This document shows, piece by piece, positions 25,461 to 38,923 of a stretch of 64,000 nt of DNA. The stretch spans positions 3,444,501-3,508,500 of the forward strand of contig JAZARR010000179.1 of NCBI GenBank assembly GCA_037389465.1, in the 5' to 3' direction. This stretch comes from Baylisascaris procyonis. Taxonomy: Eukaryota > Nematoda > Chromadorea > Rhabditida > Ascarididae. The stretch's first letter is position 1. Every line of letters begins with the position of its first letter. Made by a program: the position numbers and the translations under genes. Under the pieces are notes generated by a model. It saw nothing but the letters and a program-made list of their open reading frames with translations, was not told the DNA's origin and did not search any database.

Positions 25461-28400
25461 TTAGTTCTGTTTAGTCGTGGATTCCTTCTTTTGCAGAGTG
25501 GAATTCTCGTTTTCCTTTGATTCTTCATTTTCCTCTTGTAAATCTTGCAGCACATGTGGAGTTGATCCATTTTCCTTTGGTGTTCCTTCGAAGTCACCTA
25601 GAAAACGATCTCAGTGTCATGATGGAATGCATCTGATCACGAAAAAAAGGCATATTGGTAACTAAGGAGCGAATTAAAGAATGGTTGGTGGAAAAGGTCA
25701 AACAGGATATATGCGAAATAGCGCAAAAAGCATAAACAAAGTTTGTGGGATTTTCGTTATTCATACGGTCGGAGTGCAAATTCTCAAACGTTCTTCGTAT
25801 TCGTGTTCAAGTTGGTCGTATTCCCTTTATACCCCAAGAATATGCTTATTTTCCACCTGAAATCAATGAAGCAGCCAACTGCATAACCTCAGAAAGGGAG
25901 GGTGAATGTTGCGGGGGAGAGGAATAGCCATAAAAAGGAGAGGCGGTGTTGAATGGAGGGAAGAAGGTGCTCAATTTTCATGCACCTCCCCATCGACAAG
26001 AGGAGCGAAAAGAATCTCACATCATTTTCTCAGCGGTGGTAAGGGTCCACAAGCAGTATATTTTGTTTGAGCCTAAAGGAATTCGAGGTTCCAGATTCGG
26101 TGTTGACGACCCAAACCAAAATTTGAATGCTTTGGCGAAGAGCAAGGTAGTGAGTTTCTGAAGGATTTTGTGTCAGCAAGCTCTTTGGTTGCCAGCATCA
26201 GAAAACACCAACGTTGCTTTTCTCATGGGCCTTTGGAAGTTGGGTAAAACTACTTACATTAACATTTGGAGATCCTGAAGTTATGAGCAGGATCTGAGTC
26301 CTACGATCTCGGATCTCGGAAAGCCCTGGCAAGCGTTGTTGGGGATACTAGAGCGGTATGATGTTGACATTAAGGCCAGATGGTGTGCCAAATTCCCGAC
26401 GCTATCTTTAGTTTTTCTCGAGCCGCCAGCTCGACCGTATCACATCGTCAGTAAACTGGCATTATGCCAAAGTCGAGGTTCGACAGCAAAGTACCATATG
26501 AAAACCGAATTTGTTTTAGTGTAGGTTCGCAGACGTGAAACCTGGCAGACCAACAAATTCTTCTTTGCAAACGCCTGGCATACACATATGTGGAAATACA
26601 TAAACTTTACTTTTTGCATGTAATTGTATATGTGGTTCAAGAGAACCAAATATTAACAATTTTACTAGGCGCTGTTGAGTTGGAAAATCGGTTTATTTAA
26701 GAATCGCATAAAAGCCGTTGGTTGTTTGCAACAGCCATTCAAAAGTGTCTATCTGAGTTACCATTAAACGCTTGATTTGCAAAGAAATCGTCGTCTTGAG
26801 ATGGGAAATGAGACGGTGAATATTTGCGGTCGCTACCGGTTGTGCAAACCGGCGAATGCCGATGGAAAATTCCCGATGAACGTAAGCCACGCTCAAGTGC
26901 CGATTCAGGTATACTGCAATAACGAATATGATTGAAACAGTTACTTTCTCTAAATAAGGAACGAGTAAATACCTGGATTCGCACTAGCAAAGAGTTTTGT
27001 AGTCTATGGAAGTGAGAGGGAATTGTTTGAAAATTATTACCGTCAGTTTGGTGCGGTTATCGAATTCAGCAGAAACGTCATACTGTGTTCGGTTCTTCTT
27101 TCGCTTAAATTCGTTTCGCACAGTCCTTGCAAATACGACCGTTTTCTAACCATGCTACGTTGAAATAGCCTTTGCAAGCCGTTAGGGAGTTGACTCGATT
27201 CATTTGAGGCTGTCAATACCGCGATTCCCGCAAATTCCATTAGCTGAATTTGCCCCTCCTATGCTTTTCGGTGGTATCAGAATGTGGGGCAAGTCTTTCC
27301 GATCGTGGATAGTTCTGAGACGGGGTTTGATATTGTTTTAAAGGATCTAAAGTCTTTTCGCTGGCAATCCTTGTTATTCCCAGAAATATTCTTATTTTCG
27401 AAATAACGGAGCTTTCAGTTAACATTTCTGTTCTTTTCTTCGTTGTGGGAGGGGGGGGGGGTTACTGCTAGGATACGGTAAACAGCATTAAAGACATCTT
27501 GAGCGGGTGGAAAAAGCATTTGAAGTGCTGAATGTTCGTCCATTACCTGGCTAAACTTTTCACTTATTATTCATATGGTAATTTCTTCCCTCTGGAGTTC
27601 AAGCAATCCCCGGGAAATGAGGCTTACCTGCCCTTTAGCTACCTAATTAACTGTTTTATGGGTAAATTGTTTTACGGATATTAGATTGCTTTTACTGCTG
27701 TTTCAGTTGGCCTATTATTTAACCGATATTTTGATCTATTCTCACAATTTTTTTGAATTTATTTCGATAGTTTCTTCTAATCATTAATCAGATGTCATCA
27801 ACAAAAAATTCTCATTTGAAGTTTTACTTGTAAGTTGTATTCGTATAAAGTCCTATATTTCGGGAGTTCATTGTTTTGGCATAAGAATCAACAATTCGCC
27901 TATATTCGGCTTCATCTTGAAACAAAGTGATCCGAGCGAAGAGTGTTAGCAACGAAAATAAAAACCAAAATTGTTTTTATGAGAAAAATCCGTCATAAAG
28001 AAATGATGTTAGTTGTATTGAAATCGCAAAGTTACGCAAATTTATGAATGCATCTTTAATTCCGTTTGCATATATTAGTCAATACCGAAATTCCGCTCAT
28101 TATTACGATCCACAACAGCAATATTGAATTAAATAATGCATAAGCTTTACATAGATGTCGTTTATAATGAAGAGAATTTTCACTTATTATTGAATAAAAA
28201 TACATCAATTTCTTTCTGTCAAGGATGAAGTAGGTGAAAGTTGATTAATGAAAGGCTTATTTATAGAAAACTATTTGCAGGTAGGCAATAGGTTAAAGTG
28301 GGATATGCATCCAGAGATTAAGAGATGTTATCATGCTTACGTCATTTTAATGACGTTGTGTTACGTTATGATGAGAAAGCCATCTTATCAACGCATCTAA

Positions 28401-30727
28401 TCACTGCTACACTGATAAGTGATAGGTTGTTGAATAGTGCTGAGAAAGTAGAGATCATGCAATATAATGTTTTCAAAGGTTGCATTTTTATGCATTCGCC
28501 GAAGAAAGTTTGCATCTCATTTGAATACTATGCAAAGCGATTGCTTGCCAATGTGATTAGTAATTTTCATTGGTTGTTGAAACGATTCGCAAATTTTTAT
28601 AATCACAAAAGCACCTTGTATTCGAAACTCTACGAACACGTTTGAAAATTGAACTCGATGCTCGCCTTTCTGTCCTGTAAGAATTTTTCAAATGAAAAAA
28701 AAAAATTATGAGTTATTAACAAAGCATAAGGACGATTAAACGGTTATGAAAGGTTATGCTTATATAGCGGCAAGTTATGTTAAATTATAGTTTTTAAAAT
28801 TTATATTCTCTATGAAACGTGAGTTGCATTTAAGCGTTAAAGACGAATTCCATTGCGTGGAATTATCAATTGTCGGTTATCAATTTTGAAAGATGTCAGT
28901 TAAGCGTTGGAGAGTAGGAAACTTGTCATAGAAGTGACCTATTTAATTGGTAGATACACATTCGTCGAAACTCTGGATTAAGTTAGATTGTGATATAATG
29001 CGGAAACAGCGTCGACTGGATGTGGTATTGTGAGTCTATACGATAACCAGGCGGTTCTGTGCTTCATTTTACCGCTCTCTCCTTCCTTCGAACCTTTCCC
29101 CCTCTTAACCTCTGTTCCTGTATGGGGTGCACGTGCATGTCTTTTGACTTTATTTCATACCAAGTGATAAGCCCCAAATTCTGTTTCTGTCGTATTAAGG
29201 CTAAGGATTTGTTTCTAATGCGACAGAAGATACGAAGGCCAAACTATTCAGAGAGCTGGGAAAATTATTTCTTATTGAGAGTTGGAATTTTCATTGCATG
29301 GAAGAAACTATTGAGATTTGGCAATGAAAATATTGCATGCAAAATGAAAACCTTTCTCAGCATTATATGGTCAATGAAATAAGAGACGATGAAATTAAGG
29401 TAAACCTTGGAACATCGACGACACTAATTCGTCTCGACGCTCTTCGTCGTAATTGTTTCAACGAGCTCTGACATTGATCCGGAATATTGCGGAAACCGTT
29501 GAGTGGAATCATCACTATTTTTGTCACACTTTCTGGTACGCTGCAAATTAATTTCTCTCACTTCATTTGAAAATGGCATTGTGCCGAAATGACTAGCGAT
29601 TCAACATATTATGGAGATTTAAGTGCTTAAATATCGTCTTGCATGCGATGATGATAAACCGCGGGATATATTTTCCACAATTTCGAGAACAGTCGTTAGG
29701 AGGTTTCATCGAGATTACATATATGGTTACTGATTCTAGAAAGTTGTTTGGTTATTTTAGTTGGTCGTTCAAAAAAGAAACTTCTTATTGGTTTAAAATC
29801 AGTCGACGGTTATTGGTTTCAGTTGGCTGTTCAAGGATCTTTGAGGTTCCTTAGAGGTTCACAAGCACGATCAGCGTCACATGTTACAGGCAACTATTTA
29901 AGTCAAGCTTAGAATTAGGTGACCACCACGACGGGAACTCTGCTGCTAGATAAGAGCGAGCGGTCATTTCTTCCTTGTTTTGTAAAGGCTATCGTATTGA
30001 GTCATCTTGAATGATTTCGGTTGTCATCAAATTGTTAGCACTATACACTCATCAAATAATAGCTATCATACGAATATGAACTACATTAGTAGTTGACTCT
30101 AATATTTAACATTAACTATGTGTTTATAGAAGTATTCTGTGTTGCATTGCCAATTCATTTCTGATTGTTCGCGTTATACGTTCATCAGAGGTGATGTGCA
30201 TTATAGTCACACTGGAATTAAAAGGGTCCTAAATATAAATTAATAGCAAATGAAAGCTTTCGTCGAAGCTCAGTGGTGAAGCATCTGCCTAGCAATCGAA
30301 AGGTCAAAGGTTCGCATTTCGTCAGTGAAGGTGTTTTATTAGTCATCAGGTGGTGATAATATTATAAAGAGGACTATTGTTCAGCTATTCTAGTCTGATC
30401 TTTTTTTTACCGAATTTGTGCGGTGGAGCCGATGAGCTTGTCATTCTCTCCAGAAACTTTCGCAGATTCCTCGCTGTAAAGTGGTTCGACCTCCTCGTCC
30501 CAAAAAAGATCACGTTTTTGTTCAGGTGGATCGTTGTAGGTAGCGTCTACAATACGAATCCCGAGCTGCAATTATATAAAAGTTTTACATTACTATCAGC
30601 ATCGTAAGGCTGTCATCAACCAAAGTTGTGATTGGGTCAACTTAACAGAAAACGTTTATCATCCTATCATTCCCATGCATTCACCTTTTCTTTTTTTTAC
30701 TTCATCGTTTCTATATGGAAAATATGC

Positions 30728-30823
<96 letters not shown>

Positions 30824-33800
30824 TATTTTCATATAATATGTGGGAAGCGAGAGAACAAAGAAGGAACGAATTGCCAGCAGGAAGACATCTAGCAATGCCT
30901 TAATGAAACCAACTATAGGAAGCAAAGCGAGATTCGGATATGATATCGGCAGTAGCGATATGATGAAGAAGCATATTCCGTGAATATGCAGCATGAACCT
31001 AGAAGGTCTGTAATAATTCTTTCGCAGCACCCACAACTTCGGTAATTATGAAGTGATAACCAAGCCAAATCATCTTACAAACGGATTAGATAAAGATGAT
31101 ACGATGATAATTTTTTATTGTAGTTGAGATGGGGCCTCGTCGGCAAATATGAAATGATAGCGTATTTTTAGAATAGAGAGCAAGATAAGCAAAAAAAGCT
31201 GTACAGGAAAAGATACAAATTCCACTCTTTGAAATGGAGAATACCTTGAAGTTTCTATCAAGTAATGAATTTGTCTCGAAGTCATCATCATCCTCACCAA
31301 ACGGATTTATCAATACCATTGCCACTTTTGTCCAGCCCATATAGAACACAAATTGGATTATCGTTAACAGCGGAACCCAATTAGGAACCTAAATCGGCGC
31401 ATAGTTAAATTTTCATTTGATGGTTTCTTGGAGCGGGAAAAGAATAGTGTACTACTTGTTAGATTTAATCCTGTAACTGAAGGTTAATTGAAAAGCTTTA
31501 TTGAAGAGGCATCCTTTAATTGAAGGTGAGGTTCATCAAGGGGATATGTCAATATTGTCCAAACGGTCCCTAGTTAGGTGATAACTGAAAAACACTCTGA
31601 TTCGAAAATCAAGCTAATGTTTCGCAAATATTCCAAAAAAAAAAAAAAATACAGCGTAATGTTTCAGCATATGGCATCTTTTGACATAACATTTGCATAA
31701 ATTTGCGATAAAGGAAATTATCGGCTGGAAAGAAAAGAAAACAAATATTGAATGTTACGCTGCTGCAATAAAGAGCTACCAAGTTCTATGATCTAATGAT
31801 CTCTCTGAATGGCTTCGAATATGTAAATTCTCAAAAAACTGCGGTCGGCATCACTGCTGATATTGTATAACAAATATAATTATTTGATCCCTCCGATCAC
31901 CTAATATGCATGCTTGATATAATAACTTAATTACTTGAATTACATGATCACTTAACCGCGACACTGATAGTGACCTAATTTCATGTTAAAGTTAAGGAAG
32001 TGCTTACTGTAGATTGTTGTGAGGTTTCTTGCTTCGAGATAAGGCATAGAATAAAGTGAACATGTACTGCTAGATAGATAAGTTGTGGATATGCAAGCGG
32101 TAGTGGTACCCAATCGAACCGTAGTAATTCACCCAATCCCTCTCGAAACTTCTTTATTCCCTGTATAAGTGAAAAAAATGATCTAATTACATCAAAAGTA
32201 GAGACAATCATGCATAATTAAAACATTTATTGCACCTGCCAATATTCAAAAATTGTTAAACTACGAAGTTCGTGATTAGTAAATAAATAATTTATTTTTT
32301 GCGAAAATTTTAATCTCAACTATCTATGGGGTGTTTAAAAAAATGATTTTCTACTTTTTGAGCTAGTTGGTACATTTTCGAGTAACACACTGCTTCCAAA
32401 TCTGATATGCGGCGATAGAAATTTAAGAGATACTACATCTCATCATCAATATATTCCATTACACAATAAGTAGAAATTCTTCAGCTTATCTACCGATTTG
32501 CTATTCATAAGTGGAAATTACATATCCAGAAAAATGTTTTCTTGGCTTTTTTCTAACTTGGATACAAACCGGACGAGCATATCTGCCTCAGTTGTATAGG
32601 TGACACCGAACGATAGCTTCGAATTGCATGGCCACAAACGATGCATTCATTATGTGATCAAACATTCTTCCAGGAATATTTCCATGTTTAGTGAATATTG
32701 CAATAAAGACCACAGTACCGTAGACCTCAATGAGTATTCAAGAGTTCTAGGAAGTCGGGCTCAGTTCCTTAACGTATTTTGCAAATGTCGAATAGAAAGT
32801 CTTATATTCACTTTGATATGCTATCAAACATCAATGACAAGTACTCTCCAAACAATTCCGTTGTTTTCTTAGCGCTTATAAAATTAGGGAAACGGCTATA
32901 GATCTGAATTTATTTATATTGGCATAGATTATTATTTTTTCGGTAATTAACTCACATCGAATATATAAACATAATGAATATCGGCCTCAATAAAATTTTC
33001 CTGTCTTGCCTTATAGGCAAGAGAAAGAGCCCACTGAAATGGTAGCCAATATTTTGGATAATCGGAATACGTTTCATCGAATTTCTGCTTTTCGTGTGGT
33101 AACATAAAACCTAAAATTCAACCTGAAACGCTAATTAAGCACTCTAAAATGAGCACATTTATACTTGAAAGGAAAGCAGCAAAGAAGACAGAGGGGTTAT
33201 GTGGGGGTCGTAACGGAAAAGTTCGTTTTCTATTCCGCATTTTCTGGAGAACCTAATGGCCCACAAGTGATGGGTAAGTAATCAGCCGAATTTCCGCTAA
33301 AAGTCGAATTTTTATGACATTTTGACTGTTGAAAGTAATCCTAGCTTTTTCCAGTTCTTCTCTTTCAGATGCGATTCACTTCTTGCTCGTAATATTTTTG
33401 GTAAGTTGTCGATCAACTTTTATTTAAATCAAGCCAGATGGAACTGAATTTCTATTGCAACCAAATGATTTTGATCTATTGCTAACTGGAAATAACCTTA
33501 TCTGTTTACCATCATTTAGGATAACGCGTCGAAATCTATATTACTTTGTTTGAGAGGGCTACATTTACTTCTGAACCGTCGACTTCTATCGGTGTTGAAA
33601 TGCACAACGGTCGAGGCGCTCAAGATTCGTTGGGAAGTTTCGAACGCTTTACCTCTGATTTTATAACACAATGCCTAAGCAAGGTAGAAATGTTGACTAG
33701 TTTTGCAAGGTGTACATGGTGAGTGCCGAATTGCCACATTGTTCCGACCGGAAGAACCTCCAATGGGGCACCACTGATAAATTTCTAACATTGGGGTAAG

Positions 33801-35901
33801 AGAAGACGCAACAGAAGTGCTATTATCCAAATACTAGCAGTTGAACAATTCACATTCCTTATTGAACTAGGAGAATAAAATTGTGGATTCGCTTAGTAAC
33901 TTTTGGCTGCAAAAGGCTACTGGAATAACGAACAGAAACTATAAATGATGAGTATCATTACATAAAAATGATCCGAAAAATGCAATAGTCAAATGTTCAT
34001 TGATCACAATGGAGTGCTTTCTGGGAAATGTACAATTTTTAGATGGAACTCTTTTCCTTAGAGTAGATATTGCGTGACTTCAATCCTGTTCAAGTTTTGA
34101 TCAACGGAAATTAGAGTTTATAAGTGAGATCTGGATATGAATACCCGTTAAATATAGATGGTGCGTGATGCCAATATATTTGGGAATTCATTAATTTTTC
34201 ATTTGAATGAAATTGAATAGATAGAGGTATACGATTAACAGGCATAAAGTTCAATCCAGCTACCTGAGACAACGACAGTATCCATAGTTGGAAATCGTTT
34301 TCTAACCCGAAGACTGATATCTCGATAAATTAGCACTTGACCAAGGCAACAATATCGAACAATATTTCTTCTAATCATTCTACAACGCTCACTTTTGCCA
34401 TGCACATATCCGGCAACGATTAGCGCTAAACTGGAAATATAATCACATATTATTAGCATCAAATTAAACCATAGAAATGAAGAATACATCACTCTCAAAG
34501 CCTATATCAAATCAGCAATGACGGGAAGAGGATTTGGAACCTGCAAGGATGCAAATAAAACAGCGATTTTTTATAATCTAAGCATATACATTTAAAGACA
34601 AGTATGTACTTTACTTCCTTCTTCTTCCCTACGAATTTCCTCTTTTATCTAGGGGTTATTGCTGACTATCTATACAATGTCCAAATCACAAATTTGCGGA
34701 TAATGCAAATGAAATGGTCTCAACGGAAATGGCATCAAAGTGAAGTGGCTTTCTATTTGTCCAGCTATTGTATATTGCAACTTCAGTCTATTGAAACGAA
34801 GTTGGACGATTTGATGACATGGTGTGGTCTCTTTCCTCACCGATAGCCAATTTTCCTAAAATAATGGCTCATTGATTCTCGATCAAGTCGCATAGAGTCT
34901 GATCTAGTAACCTGAAATCAAGCAGCTAAGAAGGAACGTTCGACTGTCAATATCGTATCTACCTATCAATGAATCCGAGATTGTTAAGAAGGAATGCCCA
35001 TCGTTGAACAACAGCTGTCACGAAGAAACCGAGCATAAATTCAATTGGAATGAACATTTTGAATCTATCTGCTGGATTCAACCATGTGATCAGCTCATCG
35101 AATCTTCTGAAATATTCTTGTATCATATTAGTAGCAATGAAAAAGCAATGACACTTTTCAAGCAAGCAACTAACAAATTTCAAAATTTTGCAATTCAAGC
35201 TTAGTTGAATCATGCTTCCGTATAGTAAATACTTAATTCGCTTTTTACACTAAATCCTCAAAATTGCAATTATATTTAGCTGAGTTGGTGATAAATGAAG
35301 CTAAATAGCACTGTTAGGAATGTGGTTAGCATATTTTACTGGGCTGTCAGTTACGTCGAGAGAGTAGTGACTGCATGTGGCAGTAGGAAAGACATAAAGC
35401 TTCCGGTTCACCTCTAATGACTAGAATTGAATTACAAAATAAATTTGTGGGAAAATGTGCTCAGCAAGTGATTGCATTTTCTAAGGAAGCTTTCGACATG
35501 TAGCATGTTCGTTTATTTAGAAAAAAACAAATCTTACTCAATTGTATGAATTTTTCGACAAGTGGTCAGCGAATACGGGAGTAACAAGAGGCCTATGATC
35601 GACTATTATCTCTTCAGAATGATTTCGAATGATCTCAGAAACTGAATTTCATCTAGTGAAAAGCAATTTTCAATGTATCAACGTTATTATTAGACAAGAA
35701 ATGTGGAAAGAAAAAAGTCGACCTTCTTGCTTCATTGGATAAGAGATAAAGACGTGTGGCATTGATTGCATTGAATGCTAATATAAATAAGACAAGCTCG
35801 ATAAGCACAAGTTTCCATATGCTTCCTCTCCATCTTAGCAGTAGTCGGAATAATGCCCATGGCTTTGAAGTCGAAACACATAAATTGTATGAGACTGTCA
35901 T
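25461..35901 (-). CDS. Bestrophin-family calcium-activated chloride channel, 9 exons
   Basis: Pentameric anion channel of the plasma membrane opened by calcium. Exons: 35901-35723, 35106-34963, 34430-34264, 33110-32956, 32160-32008, 31388-31245, 30565-30411, 26913-26762, 25597-25461; 1386 nt, 461 residues, all in phase. It starts [11 protein letters not shown] and continues [12 protein letters not shown], as bestrophins do. The pore-neck residues fall at Ile79, Phe83 and Phe87 in [12 protein letters not shown], with the spacing of human Ile76, Phe80 and Phe84. [10 protein letters not shown] and [12 protein letters not shown] are further family blocks. The calcium clasp is intact: [11 protein letters not shown] at residues 294-304. 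Exon 7 holds [14 protein letters not shown] and EPLYSEESA. Two usual motifs are altered: RWW reads RWA, and the PWPD loop is lost. The exon 1 donor (AG/GTCGAC) is weak. Exons 8-9 encode a hydrophilic tail, assigned from good splice signals and phase only. If the exon 7 donor is not used, TAA follows at once. Confidence 0.9.
26763..30406 (-). other. Long bestrophin intron region with a tRNA-like sequence and unassigned open stretches
   Basis: Apart from exon 8 at 26913-26762, the bestrophin intron 7 runs to 30410. Its 27.04-27.43 kb part has two minus-strand open frames; one, after GATTGCCAG near 27382, would read [19 protein letters not shown] to a TAA. It is in phase with exon 7 and could be an alternative last exon, but no evidence settles this. 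A poly-G run lies at about 27447-27461. The stretch 27.5-30.2 kb shows nothing else I can support. Confidence 0.4.
30262..30335 (+). ncRNA. tRNA-like sequence, probably a tRNA pseudogene or SINE head
   Basis: The segment has an A-box-like AGCTCAGTGGTGAAGC and, 27 bases later, a B-box-like GGTTCGCATTT, the spacing of an internal RNA polymerase III promoter. The acceptor, anticodon and T stems pair poorly, so it is unlikely to be a working tRNA. It lies in bestrophin intron 7, antisense to the gene. Confidence 0.4.
30718..30830. repeat. (TA)n microsatellite flanked by 12-bp inverted arms
   Basis: About 90 bases of pure TA are bounded by GAAAATATGCAT on the left (30718-30729) and its exact reverse complement ATGCATATTTTC on the right (30819-30830). 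The whole block is one 113-bp palindrome, able to form a cruciform. It lies in bestrophin intron 6. Confidence 0.95.
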
Positions 35902-38838
35902 TGGGCATTAACTATTCGATCTATAATATTTAATTTGAATTTTGTTTGCATTCATCGATTTAGTCGTTCAATCGATCGAATTTTCTTTTTATGCAATAAA
36001 ATTTGCTGAATTGATACTAAAGAATTGCTTGAAAACTTCTCAAAGATAATTTATGAGTGAAAATTTTGAAAGAGAAAATTATATTTTATTAAATTATGAT
36101 TTATATAAAGCATGTGAAAATGAATTTGCCAAAAAAGTCTCAATTTTTCTCGCATCATCAGAATCGTTGTTCTTCTAAAAATATTGATCAATATAGGTGG
36201 GAATCGCTCATGCATCATTATTGGCGTAATTAAAGAAGCATGTTACTAGATTTATTCCACCGTGAAATGAAAAGAAAACGATCAAAGACCGCAGAGTTAA
36301 ATATTCTATAAAATGCTTTGAAGCCAGATTATGGAAGATTTCAATAGCGATGTGGTGATATGGCTTATCACTTGAATTACGTTACAGTTTTTATCAATCA
36401 AGAAATGATATTTCCGAAATGATTCGGTGTTTAGAAGATAAGAATGCACATATTGATCACATTTAACATTACAATATTGTAATGTAGTTCTGTGCGTATT
36501 TATTTACATATCGTTTCTTATTTCAAAAAAAAAAAAAAAAATGCTTGACAAGTGGAAGCAAAAAAAAAAGAAAAAAGCATCTGAAGTAATAATATACTTT
36601 TTAGTTTCTAGATGCTCATGCATAGATATATTAACGAAAAGCCACCACGAGAATATGAGGTTATATCTGACGAGAAGTGCACTATCTGCGGTGAACTAGA
36701 AATTCTTTTCGCCGATTCTTGGAAAATTTTTTCAGCGATTTTAGGACAATGCAGTCACAAATGAATTTCCAATAGAGCATTTTCGAAAAAGTTTAGGAGC
36801 AGAATATTCACCATAGCGACAAACAAATCGAACAACATTCGATTAGGACAGCTATTCGACTGGTGATGAGCATCTAGCGCACATTAAAATGTTCATTTTC
36901 ATCGGCAATCCCCATTAAATCCTTTTAAATTCACTATTAAAAAATGATTTAAAGTGTTTTATGAAATTCTGAACTGTGCTAAGTGAATCGCTAAAAATTT
37001 TTTTTTTCGAAAGAACTGCATTGGTCTTAAAATTTATGGAAGAAATTAATGCAACATCATGAATTCATGACTACAGACTATCCCAATTTCATCGGATTTC
37101 GTCTCATATTCATTATTTGCTCAATACAACAAAACGCAAAACTTAAAAGAAATTCTCACTCAGATGGATTAATTCATCTTTCCAAATATCAAACCGAAGA
37201 ACGAGTGGAAAAATGCCTCCTAATTTTCAGTAAAACAAAAGTCGGTGCATAGATATAAAGTAAGTATAAAAATAAGAAATGCAGTTGAGCTATCTCGTCC
37301 AATATTTGCTTTAAGGATCGTAAGCCATGCAAATTAGGTGTATTCCAGGTGCAGGCGTTATATTCCTTGTCATAAAGCAAATGACGAAAGATACTTATGT
37401 AGTTGCCATGAAATAGTGCGTTGCTCATCTCACATCAATCACCTTCATAATTCATCGAAACGATAGCAATATAAAAGGAAAAATAATGCTTCAATATTTG
37501 AACTGATCGAATAGATCACCTCTATATTGTGGAAAAGATTTGCTTTTCTTTTTTGACACATATAAGTTCATTTGAATATGATGAACCTTGGTTAGATGTA
37601 TCCATCGGATCCAACAATTTTTGATCATCGATTTAGCGTTTTGTTGAAAAAATATTCCGATTTTGTTTGCCACTTATTCGAAAACTATTTGTGAATAATT
37701 TTAAAAAATGCGAATTTATAGTCCAACGAATGGCATTTTATGCACTATCCATCATACACTTTTTGTAACCACAAAGCCCATATCGTCTATCTTGTTGACA
37801 ATTTTCGGCTGCTTCCTCATCACTGAAGACATCGGCAACAGGGCTGAATCATGAGCACACATCTATTGCTCCCGCTCATATTTCATATAAATAACGCAGT
37901 GACGAATTCCATTCCTTTCGATGAAATTGCTAGGAAAAGAAATTTCAAATTTTCTATTTATGAGCTTATTGAGCAGCTATTTCCCTCGTAAAACTGACTC
38001 AAGTGGGAGATTGAGAATTGGGAAAGGGAGGAGGTTTAGGAGGGGCAAATGAATAAATCTTTGCAGAATATTCTGACATTAATCACCCCATCCTTCCTTA
38101 GGTTTGGCCAACAAGGCCAAACTCTCATGTGTAATGGTTTTCCCCATTCGTAATATTTCATGAGGCAATGAAGAGTATGGGAATCGCTCTAAATGCACAA
38201 GTTCTGAAACCGATAAAGGGCGACGAAAAGCTTGTTACTTGAAAGAGATATATCAGCCGAGATGAGGTGGTGAAACAGAATCTTTTCGTTTTTACTTCGC
38301 CCAAAATAATTTATATGGTTGCATAAATTTGGTTATTCCAGGACTTATTAGCGAGAAATTGCTAAGATGCACGGGAAATCTAATTGTTTTATGGAATTTC
38401 TATGAAAGTGTTAAGAATGCTTTTTAAAAAGAATGATAAAAATTTTTAAACACCGATATGCATTAATAAATGAAATCACTCGTAGATATATAAAAACAAG
38501 ATCGTATCGCGTTGACGTTGTAATGTGGCAATAAATTCAACGTCAGCATCGAAAATCATTCTAAAAAAGCGAACTCGGAATAAAAATATATAATAAGAAA
38601 ACCACTGGAAACCGAATAGTATTGTTGCAATACATATGCGATACAAAAATAGCACTAAAAATTTATCGATTTAAATGATGTGACAGCAAGGCACGGTGAT
38701 ATTCGTTCATTCAACACTAAGTCGATTTTTAAAGACTGGAATTAAGTCTCATCTTGCACAAATTAGTGCAAAGATAACTTTGTTAATAAATAAGGCGACA
38801 ATAATTCCAAATCATTCTATTCTGCATTGCTTATTTAG
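35902..38838. other. Region upstream of bestrophin, no supported gene
   Basis: This holds the presumed bestrophin promoter, but no motif stands out. Open frames at 37049-37252 (plus) and 37189-37428 (minus) overlap on opposite strands. The plus one has a possible donor CA/GTAAAA and could be an exon of the plus-strand gene that shows at 38839, but this is unproven. The rest is AT-rich with long A and T runs, for example at 36525-36540. Confidence 0.5.
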
Positions 38839-38923
38839 CTTTCGGACGTTAGAGATACAGCCATATGGACACACGCCTATCAAAATGCTAATGGAAACGT
38901 AGACTGGACCAAGCAGCTGCAAG
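38839..38923 (+). CDS. Coding exon of an unidentified plus-strand gene
   Basis: Acceptor GCTTATTTAG, donor CAAG/GTAAGC and 28 open codons between them. The exon enters at phase 0 and leaves one base into a codon. It reads LSDVRDTAIWTHAYQNANG and then NVDWTKQLQ. Both splice signals are strong and the composition is that of a soluble protein. I do not recognise the family. A likely downstream partner on this strand is the terminal exon at 41076-41138, but the phases (1, then 0) do not join directly, so at least one exon lies between. Confidence 0.6.

Noticed and set aside
25274..25597. 107-codon basic frame on the minus strand
   Set aside because: It is another frame of the last bestrophin exon; the phase that joins exon 8 is the acidic one ending in STTKQN.
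27240..27425. Minus-strand frame proposed as an internal bestrophin exon
   Set aside because: There is no GT donor before its stop, so it cannot lie between exons 7 and 8; at best it is an alternative last exon.
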